A stretch of 64,000 nt of DNA from Pseudotabrizicola formosa (GTDB lineage: Bacteria > Pseudomonadota > Alphaproteobacteria > Rhodobacterales > Rhodobacteraceae), in NCBI RefSeq assembly GCF_002900965.1, contig NZ_PJOM01000004.1, positions 62,001-126,000 on the forward strand, read 5' to 3'. How positions within the stretch are numbered: the stretch's first letter is position 1; each line of letters opens with the position of its first letter. A program made the translations under genes and the position numbers. Below, in pieces: positions 1 to 7,755 of the stretch. Under the pieces are notes generated by a model, which did not search any database, had not been told where the DNA came from, and was given only the letters and a program-made list of their open reading frames with translations.

Positions 1-1
1 G

Positions 2-226
2 CACCTCGACAATGACGGATCTGTGGCTCTGAACGCAGCAATCCGCAGGGTAAAGGCCTCGGGCGGCGCGGTGATCGTCATCGCGCATCGCCCCGCCGCC
101 ATTCAGGAATGTGACATCCTGTTGGTGCTGGAAGAAGGCCAGTGCCGCGCCTTCGGCCCTCGAGATGATGTGCTGCGCGGCATGGTGCGCAACCATACCG
201 AACTGGTGCGTGGGAGCATGGCATGA
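2..226 (+). CDS. Type I secretion ABC transporter, ATPase C-terminus (partial)
   Basis: Only the last 74 codons are present; the gene begins upstream of the window. The visible part is the end of an ABC nucleotide-binding domain: a D-loop-like LDNDG right at the edge, then VIVIAHRP, whose His is the switch (H-loop) residue. The next gene overlaps by 4 bases (ATGA) and encodes an HlyD-type adaptor, so this is most likely the inner-membrane permease/ATPase of a type I secretion system (PrtD/HlyB class) that pairs with the adaptor to export an unfolded substrate. The substrate and the permease domain lie outside the window. Confidence 0.85.
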   Translation, partial: HLDNDGSVALNAAIRRVKASGGAVIVIAHRPAAIQECDILLVLEEGQCRAFGPRDDVLRGMVRNHTELVRGSMA

Positions 227-1530
227 CGGCACAGCACGTGCCACCCGGCCTTGGGGCCAGTGGCCCGCTCTGGCTTGGGAGCCTGACGCTTCTGGCGCTG
301 ATCGGCGGTGTTGGTCTGTGGTCGGTGACCACGACGATTGCCGGGGCCATCGTCGCGCCCGGTCAGGTCGAGGTCGAGCGCAACCGCCAGATTGTGCAGC
401 ACCCCGACGGCGGCGTTGTGGCCGAGATCATGGTGACCGAAGGGGAAACGGTTGTTGCAGGCGAGGTTCTGCTGCGGCTGGAAGGCGGACCCATCAAATC
501 GGATCTGGCCATCATCGAAGGCCAGTTGTCGGAATTGCAGGCCCGGCGCGCGCGGCTGGAGGCAGAGCGAGAGGGTGCGGCGCAAATGTCTGTGCCGCAG
601 GCGCTGTTACAGCGCGCAAAGGGAAACCCTGACACGGCAGACCAGATCCAAGGCCAGCAACGCCTGTTCGCGGCACGTCAGGAAACGCTTGCCGGCACCA
701 CCCTTCAATTGACGGAGCGTATCGCCCAGATATCGTCCTACATCGCGGGTATCGAGGCACAGGCGGAGGCGCTGTCTGACCAGCGCGACCTGATCAGGCA
801 AGAGCTTGCAGATCAGCAGGCGCTTCTGGCCAAGGGTTTGGCCCAGGCCCCGCGCGTGCTTGCATTGCAGCGCGAGGCGGCAAGGCTGGCCGGTCAGGCC
901 GGAGAATTGGCGGCATCACGCGCGCAGGCCCAAGGGCAGATCACGGAAATCAAAATGGAAATCCTTGGCCTGTCGTCGCAGCGCCGCGAAGACGCAAGCC
1001 TGCAGCTGCGCGATATCGGCACGACCGAACTGGAATTGATCCAGCGGCAACGCGCCCTGTCAGACCAGGTTGCGCAACTTAATATCCGCGCGCCAGTGGC
1101 GGGCATTGTGCTTGGCCTGCAGATCACGACCCCGCGCGCCGTGCTGCGCCCGGCAGAAGCGGTGGCCCATATCATCCCGCAGGACAGGCCGCTGGTGATT
1201 GCGGCCCGGATCGCACCGATCCATATTGATGAGGTGTATTCAGGCCAGCCGGTCAAACTGATGTTTCCGGCCTATTCGGCCCGGACCACGCCAGAGGTGA
1301 CCGGCTTTGTCACCACCGTTTCAGCCGATGTGCTGACCGACCCGACAACCCAGTCTCTCTATTACCGCGCCGAAATTGCGATTCCACCGGCAGAGGCGAC
1401 GCGGCTGGGTCAAACCCTGGTGCCGGGCATGCCGGTAGATGCCTTTCTGCAAACCGGGGCGCGGACGCCCCTTGCCTATCTGCTCAAACCCTTTTCCGAC
1501 TACTTCGCGCAGGCGTTCCGCGAAAGCTGA
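223..1530 (+). CDS. HlyD family type I secretion periplasmic adaptor
   Basis: 435 aa membrane-fusion protein that bridges the inner-membrane ABC protein and an outer-membrane TolC-type channel. A short cytosolic tail is followed by one transmembrane segment (about residues 18-38). The first lipoyl-like half (VVAEIMVTEGE, about 65-85) precedes a long Ala/Gln/Glu-rich coiled coil (about 90-285), then the second half (NIRAPVAGIV) and a beta-barrel. The C-terminus (VPGMPVDAFLQTG, then YLLKPF) is typical of the type I secretion branch rather than of RND adaptors. Length is normal. The start overlaps the ABC gene stop (ATGA), indicating translational coupling. No outer-membrane partner is visible downstream, where the strand changes. 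Confidence 0.92.
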   Translation: MTAQHVPPGLGASGPLWLGSLTLLALIGGVGLWSVTTTIAGAIVAPGQVEVERNRQIVQHPDGGVVAEIMVTEGETVVAGEVLLRLEGGPIKSDLAIIEGQLSELQARRARLEAEREGAAQMSVPQALLQRAKGNPDTADQIQGQQRLFAARQETLAGTTLQLTERIAQISSYIAGIEAQAEALSDQRDLIRQELADQQALLAKGLAQAPRVLALQREAARLAGQAGELAASRAQAQGQITEIKMEILGLSSQRREDASLQLRDIGTTELELIQRQRALSDQVAQLNIRAPVAGIVLGLQITTPRAVLRPAEAVAHIIPQDRPLVIAARIAPIHIDEVYSGQPVKLMFPAYSARTTPEVTGFVTTVSADVLTDPTTQSLYYRAEIAIPPAEATRLGQTLVPGMPVDAFLQTGARTPLAYLLKPFSDYFAQAFRES

Positions 1531-1533
1531 CGG

Positions 1534-2418
1534 TCAGCCCATCCGCTCCGACGCGTAAGACCCCGGGGACGCAGGGAAAACCACGGTCTTGCTGCCATTG
1601 ATGAACACCCGGCCATGCACATGGGCATGGATCGCGCGCGACAACACCTGGCTTTCCACATCGCGGCCCAGCGAGACGTAATCCTCATTCGATTGCGCAT
1701 GGGTGACACGAATGATGTCCTGCTCGATGATCGGGCCTTCGTCCAGATCAGCGGTCACATAATGCGACGTGGCCCCGATCAGTTTGACGCCCTTTTCAAA
1801 AGCCTGCTTGTAGGGGTTGGCGCCCTTGAAGCTGGGCAGGAAGGAATGGTGAATGTTGATGATCCGGCCCGACATCTTGCGGCACATCTCATCGGACAAG
1901 ACCTGCATATAGCGCGCCAGCACGATCAGTTCGGCCCCGGTTTCCTCGACGATCCGCATCTGCTCGGCCTCGGCCTGCGCCTTGTTCTGCGGGGTGACCT
2001 TGATGCAGTAATAAGGGATGTCCTGATTGACCACGACCTTTTGGTAATCCATGTGGTTCGAGATCACGGCGGCAATTTCCACCGGCAGAGCGCCAATGCG
2101 GGAGCGGTAGAGCAGATCATTGAGGCAATGTCCAAACCGGCTCACCATGATGATCACCCGGCGTTTGACCGACTCGTCAAAGAATTCGGCCTGCATGCCG
2201 AACCGTTTGGCAATCGGCTCAAAACCGCTGCGCAGATCGTCCAAGCCATTGCCGCCCTCGGAGCGGAAGCTGACCCGCATGAAGAAATTGCCGGTGCCGG
2301 TGTCGTCAAACTGCGAGCTGTCGGTGATGTTGCAGGACTGGTCCGCCAGAAAGGTCGAAATGGCCGCGACGATCCCACGGGTCGAGGGGCATTGGACGCG
2401 AAGCGCAAAGCTGGTCAT
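1534..2418 (-). CDS. purU: Formyltetrahydrofolate deformylase PurU
   Basis: Hydrolyses 10-formyl-tetrahydrofolate to formate and tetrahydrofolate, balancing the cytosolic one-carbon pool. An N-terminal ACT domain (about residues 1-80, starting SFALRVQCPSTRGIV) precedes a formyl-transferase fold with the motif HHSFLPSFKGANPY and the active-site stretch TADLDEGPII. From the ATG at 2418 the protein has 294 aa, close to family length; a GTG at 2433 would add five residues, and neither start has a strong ribosome binding site. An inverted repeat (GGCGG / CCGCC, 2458-2478) lies upstream, in the gap behind the RND gene on the same strand. Separate transcription is likely. Confidence 0.95.
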   Translation of the reverse strand: MTSFALRVQCPSTRGIVAAISTFLADQSCNITDSSQFDDTGTGNFFMRVSFRSEGGNGLDDLRSGFEPIAKRFGMQAEFFDESVKRRVIIMVSRFGHCLNDLLYRSRIGALPVEIAAVISNHMDYQKVVVNQDIPYYCIKVTPQNKAQAEAEQMRIVEETGAELIVLARYMQVLSDEMCRKMSGRIINIHHSFLPSFKGANPYKQAFEKGVKLIGATSHYVTADLDEGPIIEQDIIRVTHAQSNEDYVSLGRDVESQVLSRAIHAHVHGRVFINGSKTVVFPASPGSYASERMG

Positions 2419-2543
2419 GGGGTGGTCTTTCACAGGAGGTGTCGCCGATAGGCATGCGGCGGATGATAATCAGCCGCCCTTACACCCGAATGACCGGCTG
2501 CGAACAAGCATGTTCCATTCGCGTCGTCGCCCGGCGCTGCAAA

Positions 2544-5500
2544 TCACTCTGCCGCTGCCAAAGGTGGGGCCGGGCGGGGCGAGGCAAGTGCGTCCAGCCG
2601 ATCCCGCAGCAGGCGTTGTTCGGCATCCAGCACCGCGATCCGTTCCGCCAGAACCTCGGCCGGCGGGGCCTCGGGGTCGGCTTCCTTGGGCCCGACAAAG
2701 CGGCCGAAGACTTTGGCCAGCAGACGGCTCAGGTCATCCATGATCAGGTAAAACGCCGGAACCACCACCAGTGACAGGACGGTTGACACGATGATGCCGC
2801 CGATCACCGCCGTGGCCATCGGCGCGCGGAAAGACCCGCCTTCGCCCACGCCCAATGCCGACGGCAGCATGCCGGCAGACATGGCGATGGACGTCATGAC
2901 GATGGGTCGTGCCCGTTTGTGCCCAGCCTCCATCACGGCGGCAAACCGCTCCATGCCTTGCGCGCGCATTTCGATGGCGAAGTCGATCAGCAGGATGGCG
3001 TTCTTGGTGACAATGCCCATCAGCATCAGAATGCCAATCAAGACCGGCATCGACACGGCAGAGCTGGTCAGGATCAGCGCGCCGGCCACGCCGCCGATGG
3101 CAAGCGGTAGCGAGAACAGAATGGTGAAGGGCTGGATCACCGATTTGAACAGCAGGATGAGAACGGTCAGCACCAGCATCAGGCCCAGCAACATGGCATT
3201 GCCGAAACTGGCCACCATTTCATTCTGCACTTCGGCGTCACCCGCTTCTTGCACCCGAACACCGGGGGGCAGATCGACGGTTGCGACCAGTTCGTTGAAA
3301 CGCGCGGTCGCTGATCCCAGCGCCACGCCGACAGGAAGATTGGCCCCGATGGTGGCACGACGTTCTCGGTTGAAGCGGTTCACCGTTGACGGACCTTCGG
3401 CGATCTCTACATCGGCCACGGCAGCAAGCGGCACCACGCCGCCTGTGCCGGTGGTCAGTTTCAGTGCCGAAATACGGGCCAGATCTTCGCGTGCCGAATT
3501 GTTCAACCGCACGCGGACCGGCACCAACCGGTTGTCAATCGACAGCTTGGCCAAGGCCGCATCCACATCGCCAATGGTCGCCACCCGCACGACTTCGGCA
3601 ATCTGCGCGGTGGTGATGCCCAGACGGGCGGCTTCATCCATACGCGGTGTGATCTGGATTTCCGGCCGGGGCAATGCGCCTTCGGTGGCGACATTTGCCA
3701 GCAAAGGATCGCCGGACAAGGCGGCTTCCAGACGGCTGACGGCCAGGGTCAGGTCCGCCTCGTTCGAAGACAGGATCGAAAACGATATATCACGCTGGCC
3801 GCGGTCGTTCAGCTTGAAGGCACGCATATCGGGCACCGATGCCAGACGCCGGAACACCTCTTCCTCGATCACGTTCTGCGGGACGGTGCGACCGGTGTTT
3901 TCGACCTCGGGCACCAGACCGCCGATCACCGGAATAGACCTGCCGATCTGCGACAGTTTCAGCAGCAGGGAATGATCCAGCCGGGTCAGCAGAATGGTGA
4001 CAGAGGCGCGCCGGACATCCAGATCACCCGTGGGTGACGATCCGCCAAGAATGAAAACATTGTCGATCCAACCTACATCCGCAATGGCCGTATGGATTGC
4101 CGCGGTCGTGACCTCGGTTTCTGCCAGTGTGGTGCCCGGTGGCAGTTCGACTGAAACGGCGATCCGGCTGACATCTTCGGGCGGCAGGAAAGAGCCGGGG
4201 ATCTGGATCATGTAATAGACCGAGACCGCCAGAACCCCGATGGCCGACATCAATGTGACATAGCGAAACCGCAACGAGGTCCGGATCAGCCGCAGATAGC
4301 CAGTCATGATCCAGCCATCACTGTGGCTTTCCTCATGCCCGTCCTTGTCGCGCATCAGGTAAGCGGCCATCATCGGGGTGATCAGCCGCGCCACGATCAG
4401 CGAGAACAGCACGGCAATCGCCACCGTCATCCCGAACTGCCGGAAATACTGGCCGGGAATGCCGGGCATGAAAGACACCGGCACAAAAACCGCAACGATA
4501 GTGAAGGTGGTGGCGATCACCGCCAGACCGATTTCATCCGCCGCCTCGATTGCGGCGCGAAACGGGGTTTTGCCCATGCGGATGTGGCGCGCGATGTTCT
4601 CGATCTCGACAATGGCATCATCGACAAGGATGCCGGTGGCCAAAGTCAGCGCCAGAAATGACACTAGGTTGAGCGAAAAGCCCAGCAGGTCCATGATGAA
4701 AAAGGTCGGCACAGCAGAGAGCGGCAGGGCCACGGCGGCAATGAGGGTGGCGCGCCAGTTCTTCAGGAAAGCAAGCACCACCAGAACCGCCAGAATCGCC
4801 CCCTCGATCAGGGTATGCAGCGCGGCCTCATAGTTGCCATAGGTGTAGAACACGGTTTCATCGACCAGTTCGATACCAACATCCGGATGCGCGGCGCGGA
4901 TCACGTCCAGCTGCGCATTCACGGTTTCCGCCACTGACACTTCAGACGCGCCGCTGGCGCGGTAAACGGCAAAGCTGACGACACGCTCGCCGTTCAGGCT
5001 GGAAAAGCTGCGCAGCTCTTCATAACTGTCGATCACCTCACCCAGGTCGCTCAACCGCACCTTGCGGCCCGATGGCAGGGCAATGGTGGTTTCCGCCAGA
5101 CGCTCCACCGTTGCGGCATCGCCCAGCGTGCGGATCGCCTGCTCGCCAGACCCGAGTTCGGACCGGCCAGAGCCAAGGTTGGCATTGGTGGCCCGCAGTT
5201 GCTGATTCACCGCCGCCGCGCTGATGCCGAAACTGTCCAGCCGTACCGGATCAAGCTCTACCCTGATTTCACGGTCTGCCCCGCCAAAGCGTGACACCCG
5301 GCCAATGCCCGGGCGACCCTGAAGGCCGCGGGTAATGGTGTCATCGACAAACCAGGATACTTCTTCCAGCGTCATGTCGGGGGCCGTGACGGCAAAGGTC
5401 ATGATTGCCTGACCTTCCACGTCGATCTTGCTGACAATCGGGGCCTCGATCGTTGCCGGCAAGTCACCACGGATCTGGTCGATCGCATCCTTGGTGTCCT

Positions 5501-5816
5501 GCACCGCCTCTTCGGTCGGCACCTCCATCCGGTATTCGACCACGGTGGTCGAAACCCCGTCATTGACGGTGGAGGTGACATTCTTCACCCCGTTGATGCC
5601 GGCAACCGCATCTTCGATTTCCTTGGTGACCTGGCTTTCCATCTCGGCCGGGGCGGCCCCGGGCTGCACCACGGTGATCCCCACCAACGGCACATCGATG
5701 TTGGGAAAGCGGGTGATCGGCAAGGTGTTGAAGCTGTTCCAGCCCAGCACCATCAACATGAAGAAGGCCAGGATCGGCGCAATGGGGTTCTTGATGGACC
5801 AGGAGGAAAAGTTCAT
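2544..5816 (-). CDS. RND multidrug efflux permease (HAE1/AcrB family)
   Basis: 1090 aa inner-membrane proton antiporter. The N-terminus (FSSWSIKNPIAPILAFFML) is the usual first helix, followed by the large periplasmic porter loop, a TM block with GILVDDAIVEIENIAR (the paired Asp of the proton relay in TM4), a second loop, and a second TM block near the C-terminus ending in a charged, coiled tail. Length is slightly above the usual 1,030-1,050 because of that tail. It is the last gene of a tetR-adaptor-permease operon, 12 bases after the adaptor, with a GGGGG ribosome binding site. No outer-membrane factor gene is adjacent, so a shared TolC-like channel is assumed. Substrate cannot be told from sequence. 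Confidence 0.95.
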   Translation of the reverse strand: MNFSSWSIKNPIAPILAFFMLMVLGWNSFNTLPITRFPNIDVPLVGITVVQPGAAPAEMESQVTKEIEDAVAGINGVKNVTSTVNDGVSTTVVEYRMEVPTEEAVQDTKDAIDQIRGDLPATIEAPIVSKIDVEGQAIMTFAVTAPDMTLEEVSWFVDDTITRGLQGRPGIGRVSRFGGADREIRVELDPVRLDSFGISAAAVNQQLRATNANLGSGRSELGSGEQAIRTLGDAATVERLAETTIALPSGRKVRLSDLGEVIDSYEELRSFSSLNGERVVSFAVYRASGASEVSVAETVNAQLDVIRAAHPDVGIELVDETVFYTYGNYEAALHTLIEGAILAVLVVLAFLKNWRATLIAAVALPLSAVPTFFIMDLLGFSLNLVSFLALTLATGILVDDAIVEIENIARHIRMGKTPFRAAIEAADEIGLAVIATTFTIVAVFVPVSFMPGIPGQYFRQFGMTVAIAVLFSLIVARLITPMMAAYLMRDKDGHEESHSDGWIMTGYLRLIRTSLRFRYVTLMSAIGVLAVSVYYMIQIPGSFLPPEDVSRIAVSVELPPGTTLAETEVTTAAIHTAIADVGWIDNVFILGGSSPTGDLDVRRASVTILLTRLDHSLLLKLSQIGRSIPVIGGLVPEVENTGRTVPQNVIEEEVFRRLASVPDMRAFKLNDRGQRDISFSILSSNEADLTLAVSRLEAALSGDPLLANVATEGALPRPEIQITPRMDEAARLGITTAQIAEVVRVATIGDVDAALAKLSIDNRLVPVRVRLNNSAREDLARISALKLTTGTGGVVPLAAVADVEIAEGPSTVNRFNRERRATIGANLPVGVALGSATARFNELVATVDLPPGVRVQEAGDAEVQNEMVASFGNAMLLGLMLVLTVLILLFKSVIQPFTILFSLPLAIGGVAGALILTSSAVSMPVLIGILMLMGIVTKNAILLIDFAIEMRAQGMERFAAVMEAGHKRARPIVMTSIAMSAGMLPSALGVGEGGSFRAPMATAVIGGIIVSTVLSLVVVPAFYLIMDDLSRLLAKVFGRFVGPKEADPEAPPAEVLAERIAVLDAEQRLLRDRLDALASPRPAPPLAAAE

Positions 5817-5828
5817 GGCACGCCCCCG

Positions 5829-7007
5829 TCAGTTCGTAGCCGGAACTGGATTGATCCGGTCGCCATCGCGGACAAAGGCCCCGGCCTTGGTTACCACCAC
5901 ATCGCCATCACTCAGGCCGGACAGGATTTCGACCCAGCCGCCATCACGGATGCCGGTCTGCACCGCCACTTGCTGCACCGTTTCACCGGTAACCTTCATC
6001 ACGGTCGCCCCATCGGGGCCTGATCCGACGGCTGTCACCGGAACCGCGATGCCATCATGCTCGGCCACCAGAATTTCGGCCTCGACATACATGCCGGCCC
6101 GCACACCGGTTTCGTCTTCCACTGCAATGCGCGCACGGCCAAGCCGGGATTGCGCGCCGATGGTCGGCTCTACAAGGCGCAACGTGCCTTTCAGCGGGGC
6201 GGTGGCCCCGACCAACCGCAGATTTGCGCTCTGACCGGGCGCAAGCCGCATCACATCGGCCTCGGCCACATCGGCGAGCACCTCCAGCGCGTTGTCGCGG
6301 ATGATGGTGAACATCGGCTCGCCTGCCGCTGAGGCGATAGAGCCGACGCGGGCATTGCGCGCGGTGATTTCCCCGGAAACGGGGGCCTTTACCTCTGTCC
6401 GGCCAAGCTGCAGGTCGATATTGGCCATTTGCGCTTCGACCAGCGCAATCTGCGCCCGGGCCGCCTCCAGCGATTGCACGGCCACGGTCACCCGCGCGGT
6501 GGCAGAAATGGCGTTGGATTGGGCGGTATCGGCGGCAGCCTGTGACGCAGTGCCCTGCTGGCGCAGCGCCGCGGTACGCTCGTTCACCCGCTGCGCCTCA
6601 TCCGCCGTGCTGCGGGCCTCCAGCATCTGGGCCTCGGCTTGCGCCACGGTGGCGCGGGCCGAGGCAAGCGAAGCATTGAGCTGGCTTTTCTGCAGCTCCA
6701 GCGTGGTTTTCGACAGCACGGCCAGCACCTGCCCGGCCTCTACCACATCACCCACATCAACCAAGAGCGCCTCGATCGGCTGGCCTTCGATCAAGGGTGC
6801 CACCTGCACATTTTCAATCGCCGAAACCAGCCCGGATGCGATCACCCGGTCGCGCAACACCCGGCTGGTGACGGGCGATACTGTGATGGCGGGGGCAACC
6901 TGTGCCGATGCGGCGGATTCCGTGGCGGTGGCGGCTGCTTCGGCCAGCGCAATCGAGCCGGGCAAAAGGGAAAAACAGAACACAAAACCATAAAACAACG
7001 GGCGCAT
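5829..7007 (-). CDS. RND efflux periplasmic adaptor subunit
   Basis: 392 aa membrane-fusion protein of the MexA/AcrA type. A signal peptide (about residues 1-22, LFYGFVFCFSLLPGSIALA) is followed by an Ala-rich linker, the first lipoyl half (VAPLIEGQPIEALLVDVGDVVEAG), an alpha-hairpin rich in Ala/Gln (about 105-200), the second lipoyl half (TEVKAPVSGEITARNARVG), a beta-barrel and a membrane-proximal domain. It lies 4 bases downstream of the tetR stop and 12 bases upstream of the permease, so the three genes form one operon. It should dock the RND trimer to an outer-membrane channel encoded elsewhere. Confidence 0.94.
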   Translation of the reverse strand: MRPLFYGFVFCFSLLPGSIALAEAAATATESAASAQVAPAITVSPVTSRVLRDRVIASGLVSAIENVQVAPLIEGQPIEALLVDVGDVVEAGQVLAVLSKTTLELQKSQLNASLASARATVAQAEAQMLEARSTADEAQRVNERTAALRQQGTASQAAADTAQSNAISATARVTVAVQSLEAARAQIALVEAQMANIDLQLGRTEVKAPVSGEITARNARVGSIASAAGEPMFTIIRDNALEVLADVAEADVMRLAPGQSANLRLVGATAPLKGTLRLVEPTIGAQSRLGRARIAVEDETGVRAGMYVEAEILVAEHDGIAVPVTAVGSGPDGATVMKVTGETVQQVAVQTGIRDGGWVEILSGLSDGDVVVTKAGAFVRDGDRINPVPATN

Positions 7008-7011
7008 CAGG

Positions 7012-7629
7012 TCAGCCTTTCGCGGCAGCTAAGGTGGCAATGTCATCAAGAGTGCGGTTGATGTTACGCAACACCAACCGCGTCAGATCAGCCGTGGTCG
7101 GGTTTTCGGGCGGCTGCATCGCGCAGGCCTTGACCATCATCACCAACAGATGGGCATGGGCAGTCCAGCGGGATTGCGCCTCGGCGACAGGCACCTTGGC
7201 GGTATGGGCGAAAATGCCGATCAGATGCGCGACGATGCCTGTCTCCATCCGATAGGCGATCTCGGCGATGTCCGGTTTGCGCAGGGACGCCGCGGTGATT
7301 TCGGCCCAGATCTGGCCGTCGCCCTGACACTCCGCCTCGGTTATCTTGCGTTCTATTGTGTCACGCAGCGCCTGCAACGGGTCGGCGTTGACCAGAATGG
7401 CGGCAAAATCCTGCGCCATCTCTTCCATGTCAGAGGCGATCAGCGCCTCGACAATCGCCGCCTTGGACGGAAAATAGCGGTAGAAATTTCCCACGCTCAT
7501 CCCGGCCTTGCGCGCAATGTCCTGCATTGATGCGCCGTCAAAGCCCTTTTCCGCAAAGGCGCGGCGGGCGCTTTCAAGAATTTCGGCCGAACGCAGATCG
7601 GCAAGCGGGGTATCGGGGGAAAGGCTCAT
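7012..7629 (-). CDS. TetR/AcrR family transcriptional repressor
   Basis: 205 aa. The N-terminal helix-turn-helix (about residues 28-60: GFDGASMQDIARKAGMSVGNFYRYFPSKAAIVEAL) is the standard TetR DNA-binding domain; the rest is a helical ligand-binding domain that cannot be assigned to a ligand. First gene of the efflux operon. A perfect palindrome 11 bases upstream of the start codon (7641-7656) is the obvious operator, so the gene probably represses its own operon until an efflux substrate binds. The ATG at 7629 is the first codon of the clear TetR alignment. Confidence 0.93.
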   Translation of the reverse strand: MSLSPDTPLADLRSAEILESARRAFAEKGFDGASMQDIARKAGMSVGNFYRYFPSKAAIVEALIASDMEEMAQDFAAILVNADPLQALRDTIERKITEAECQGDGQIWAEITAASLRKPDIAEIAYRMETGIVAHLIGIFAHTAKVPVAEAQSRWTAHAHLLVMMVKACAMQPPENPTTADLTRLVLRNINRTLDDIATLAAAKG

Positions 7630-7640
7630 GTGATGCCAAA

Positions 7641-7656
7641 GAATGAACGTTCATTC
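7641..7656. promoter_or_regulatory. Palindromic operator candidate for the TetR repressor
   Basis: GAATGAACGTTCATTC is a perfect 16-base palindrome immediately upstream of the tetR start, in the only non-coding stretch before the operon (7630-7755). Perfect palindromes of this size next to tetR genes are usually the autoregulatory site. Binding is inferred, not shown. Confidence 0.7.
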
Positions 7657-7755
7657 ATCAGTGGCGAGATTTCCAGAAACGTCAAGTGCCACGACCCCGG
7701 ATCTGGAAAATCGGCCCGCTTTCAGGCCGTGTCTGAGGGCTGGCTGCGCGCTTTG

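Noticed and set aside
2439-2774. 111-codon plus-strand frame after an AGGAGGT sequence
   Set aside because: Despite the ribosome-binding-like sequence, the start is too close to it, most of the frame is antisense to the end of the RND gene, and the product has no recognisable features.
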